Source: Candidatus Bathyarchaeota archaeon (GTDB lineage Archaea; Thermoproteota; Bathyarchaeia; Bathyarchaeales; Bathyarchaeaceae). Taken from it: a DNA stretch of 23,883 nucleotides. Below the pieces are notes generated by a model that worked only from the letters and a program-made list of their open reading frames with translations, ran no database searches and was not told where the DNA came from. Shown in pieces: positions 22,124 to 23,883 of the stretch (positions are counted from its first letter, which is position 1; each line of letters begins with the position of its first letter). Location of the stretch: contig JACUTO010000004.1 in assembly GCA_014859755.1 (NCBI GenBank), forward strand, positions 1-23,883, in the 5' to 3' direction. Both the position numbers and the translations under genes were made by a program.

Positions 22124-23883
22124 TTACTTCTTTTTTGAAAGCATCCTCTCGAGTGTAGGTCGCAGTTTCTCATTTTCTGCTTTAATTTTCTCTTTTCCCA
22201 ACGTTTCCATTTGCTGAGTCATTTCCCTTATGAGATCGGCAAATTTGACGCCCTCTGCCGCCGATACGTATTCTATCCTGAACCTTTCAGGGCTGAGCCC
22301 AAGTTTTTCGAACATTTTTGCCAAGGCTTCCATTCTTGCCTTCATCTTCACGTTCCCCGAAATGTAGTGGCAGTCGTAAGGCAAGTGACAGCCGGCCACT
22401 AGCACCATGCCAGTGCCTAACCTAAAAGCCTCTAAGACAAAGTCGCGATCCACTCGCCCCGAGCACATTACCCGTATCGCTCGCAGAGTAGGCGGATACT
22501 CAAAGCGACTTGTTCCAGCAAGATCCGCGCCTGCATAACTGCACCAATTGCAGAAAAAGCCCAGTATCTTATCTTCGGGATTCTCCTCTAGAGCGGCTCG
22601 GATTTGAGCGAAGATTTGTGCATCTGTGAAGTGCATCTGAGTGATGGCGTCGGATGGGCATTCGGCGACGCAGGTGCCGCATCCATGACACATAGCCGTT
22701 GTAACCTGAGCGGGCTGGCCCTCAGGAGCTTTTATGGCTCCGTAAGGGCAGCTTTTCTCGCATATGCCGCACTTCACCTTTGTGTTTCGGCATTTGTTTG
22801 GATCCACCACGGCGATGAGGGGTTCGATTTTCCAAGTTGGTTGAGAAAGGATGGTTGCCGCTCGTGCCGCGGCTCCGCTTCCCTGCGACACGCTGTAAGG
22901 TATATCCTTCGGCCCTTGGCAAGCTCCAGCAAGAAAGACTCCGTCCGTGGCTGTGTCGATGGGCTTGAGCTTCGGGTGGCTTTCCATAAAGAAACCGTCG
23001 GCTCCACGCGTCACGTTAAGGATTCTCGCCATCTCTTCGGTTCCCTTGCTTGGAATAGCCGCCGTAGACAGCACTACGAGTTCAGCCTCTAGCTCGATTG
23101 GTTCTCCAAGTGTCATGTCCTCTGCGCGTATGATGAGGTTTTTTGTCTTCGGGTCTTCCATTATCTGTGAAGCTTTTCCTCGGATGAAATTGATCCCTAG
23201 GTCACGAGCTCTTCGGTAGAATTCTTCATAACCTTTGAAGTGGGTGCGTATGTCTATATATAAGATGTAAACCTCTACATCGTCTCCATACTTCTCTTTA
23301 AGTTGGACGGCATGTTTCAGGGCATACATGCAACAGAAACCTGAACAATATTCGTACTTGTTCACATCTCTAGAACCTACGCATTGAATGAGGACTACGC
23401 TGTGCGGCATTTTCCCATCAGAGGCACGCACAACCTTCCCACGGGTTGGACCAGCGGCCAAAATCAACCTTTCCAGTTCCAGTGCCGTGATGACGTTGTC
23501 GTATCTGCCGTAGCCGTATAGACTGCTGTTGTATGGTAGGTAAATGTCGAATCCAGTTGCAGTGATGATTGTTCCTACTTCAAGCTCGATTTCCTCGGGT
23601 TTTTGATCAAAGTTGATGGCTTGACGGGCTCCACAGGCATCTACACACTTGTAGCATTCAATACAGTAATCCAAGTTAATGGTGTAAACGAGGGGAACCG
23701 CCTGATCGAAGGGAACCGAAATTGCCTTTCTCACGCCCATGTTCATGTCCCATTGGTTAGGGAACTCTATGGGGCAAACGTCTCGGCACTCACCGCAGCC
23801 CGTGCAATTCTCAGCAATTACGTATCTCGGGTTCTTCCGAATTTTCACCTTGAAGTTTCCCACAAAACCTTCCACGCTGAGAA
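22124..23883 (-). CDS. hdrA: HdrA-like heterodisulfide reductase subunit fused to an MvhD-like domain (N-terminus cut by window edge)
   Basis: Part of a flavin-based electron-bifurcating complex. The frame is open to the right edge, so a GTG at 23875 is not the true start; the N-terminal FAD-binding region lies outside. Visible in order: two ferredoxin-type clusters (CTGCGECRDVCP and CIECYKCVDAC), the second half of the FAD/NAD-binding fold (GVFLAGACQGPKDI), two more clusters (CGICEKSCP and CHGCGTCVAECP), then an MvhD-type [2Fe-2S] domain (FCNWCSYAGADLAG... CHLPYDCHY) and a charged C-terminal helix. HdrA passes electrons to HdrBC, and MvhD links it to hydrogenase or formate dehydrogenase; here the two are one chain. 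No hdrB or hdrC is in the window, and no full gene neighbourhood is visible upstream. Confidence 0.92.
   Translation of the reverse strand, partial: LSVEGFVGNFKVKIRKNPRYVIAENCTGCGECRDVCPIEFPNQWDMNMGVRKAISVPFDQAVPLVYTINLDYCIECYKCVDACGARQAINFDQKPEEIELEVGTIITATGFDIYLPYNSSLYGYGRYDNVITALELERLILAAGPTRGKVVRASDGKMPHSVVLIQCVGSRDVNKYEYCSGFCCMYALKHAVQLKEKYGDDVEVYILYIDIRTHFKGYEEFYRRARDLGINFIRGKASQIMEDPKTKNLIIRAEDMTLGEPIELEAELVVLSTAAIPSKGTEEMARILNVTRGADGFFMESHPKLKPIDTATDGVFLAGACQGPKDIPYSVSQGSGAAARAATILSQPTWKIEPLIAVVDPNKCRNTKVKCGICEKSCPYGAIKAPEGQPAQVTTAMCHGCGTCVAECPSDAITQMHFTDAQIFAQIRAALEENPEDKILGFFCNWCSYAGADLAGTSRFEYPPTLRAIRVMCSGRVDRDFVLEAFRLGTGMVLVAGCHLPYDCHYISGNVKMKARMEALAKMFEKLGLSPERFRIEYVSAAEGVKFADLIREMTQQMETLGKEKIKAENEKLRPTLERMLSKKK

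Overview
This window is archaeal. It carries an archaeal/eukaryotic-type RNA polymerase operon (rpoB, rpoA, eL30, archaeal NusA), a GPN-loop GTPase, HMG-CoA reductase, an archaeal-type tRNA guanine-10 methyltransferase, an HdrA-type electron-bifurcation subunit and tRNA genes interrupted by introns. RNA polymerase subunit A is one unsplit chain of 1274 residues, whereas most Crenarchaeota and Euryarchaeota split it into A' and A''. With a class II HMG-CoA reductase and an HdrA-MvhD fusion, this points to a mesophilic, anaerobic member of the TACK side such as Bathyarchaeia. That placement is an inference; a tree of RpoB/RpoA would settle it.

Layout. 1-3136 (minus strand): a tightly packed operon read hmgA > prs > tRNA G10 methyltransferase, the last running off the left edge. 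3351-5806 (plus): a winged-helix regulator followed by two related radical SAM proteins. 5979-10108 (plus): separate small units for a zinc-ribbon protein, a CinA/MoCF-type protein, a short HExxH protein, a GPN-loop GTPase and thiamine gene thiC. 10225-13869: an accessory-looking stretch with two intron-bearing tRNA genes (Lys-UUU and Asp-GUC), an amidohydrolase, a cysteine-rich DUF3795-type protein, three small membrane proteins (one FUN14-like) and most of the gene-poor DNA. 14162-22083: the rpoB-rpoA-rpl30e-nusA operon behind a long structured leader. 22124-end (minus): the C-terminal three quarters of an HdrA fused to an MvhD-like domain, truncated by the right edge.

The clearest unusual points are the tRNA-Asp gene, which appears to contain three introns (D-loop, anticodon loop, variable region; about 90 of 164 bases), a tRNA-Lys gene with a 17-base insertion next to its D-arm, the rpo operon without rpoH in front or rps12/rps7 behind it, and the rpoB leader with mutually exclusive hairpins. 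Several genes use GTG or TTG starts supported by overlap or ribosome-binding-site position. I found no CRISPR array, insertion sequence or defence island. Nothing here is convincingly a wholly new multi-gene system; the closest candidate is the regulator plus twin radical SAM operon.
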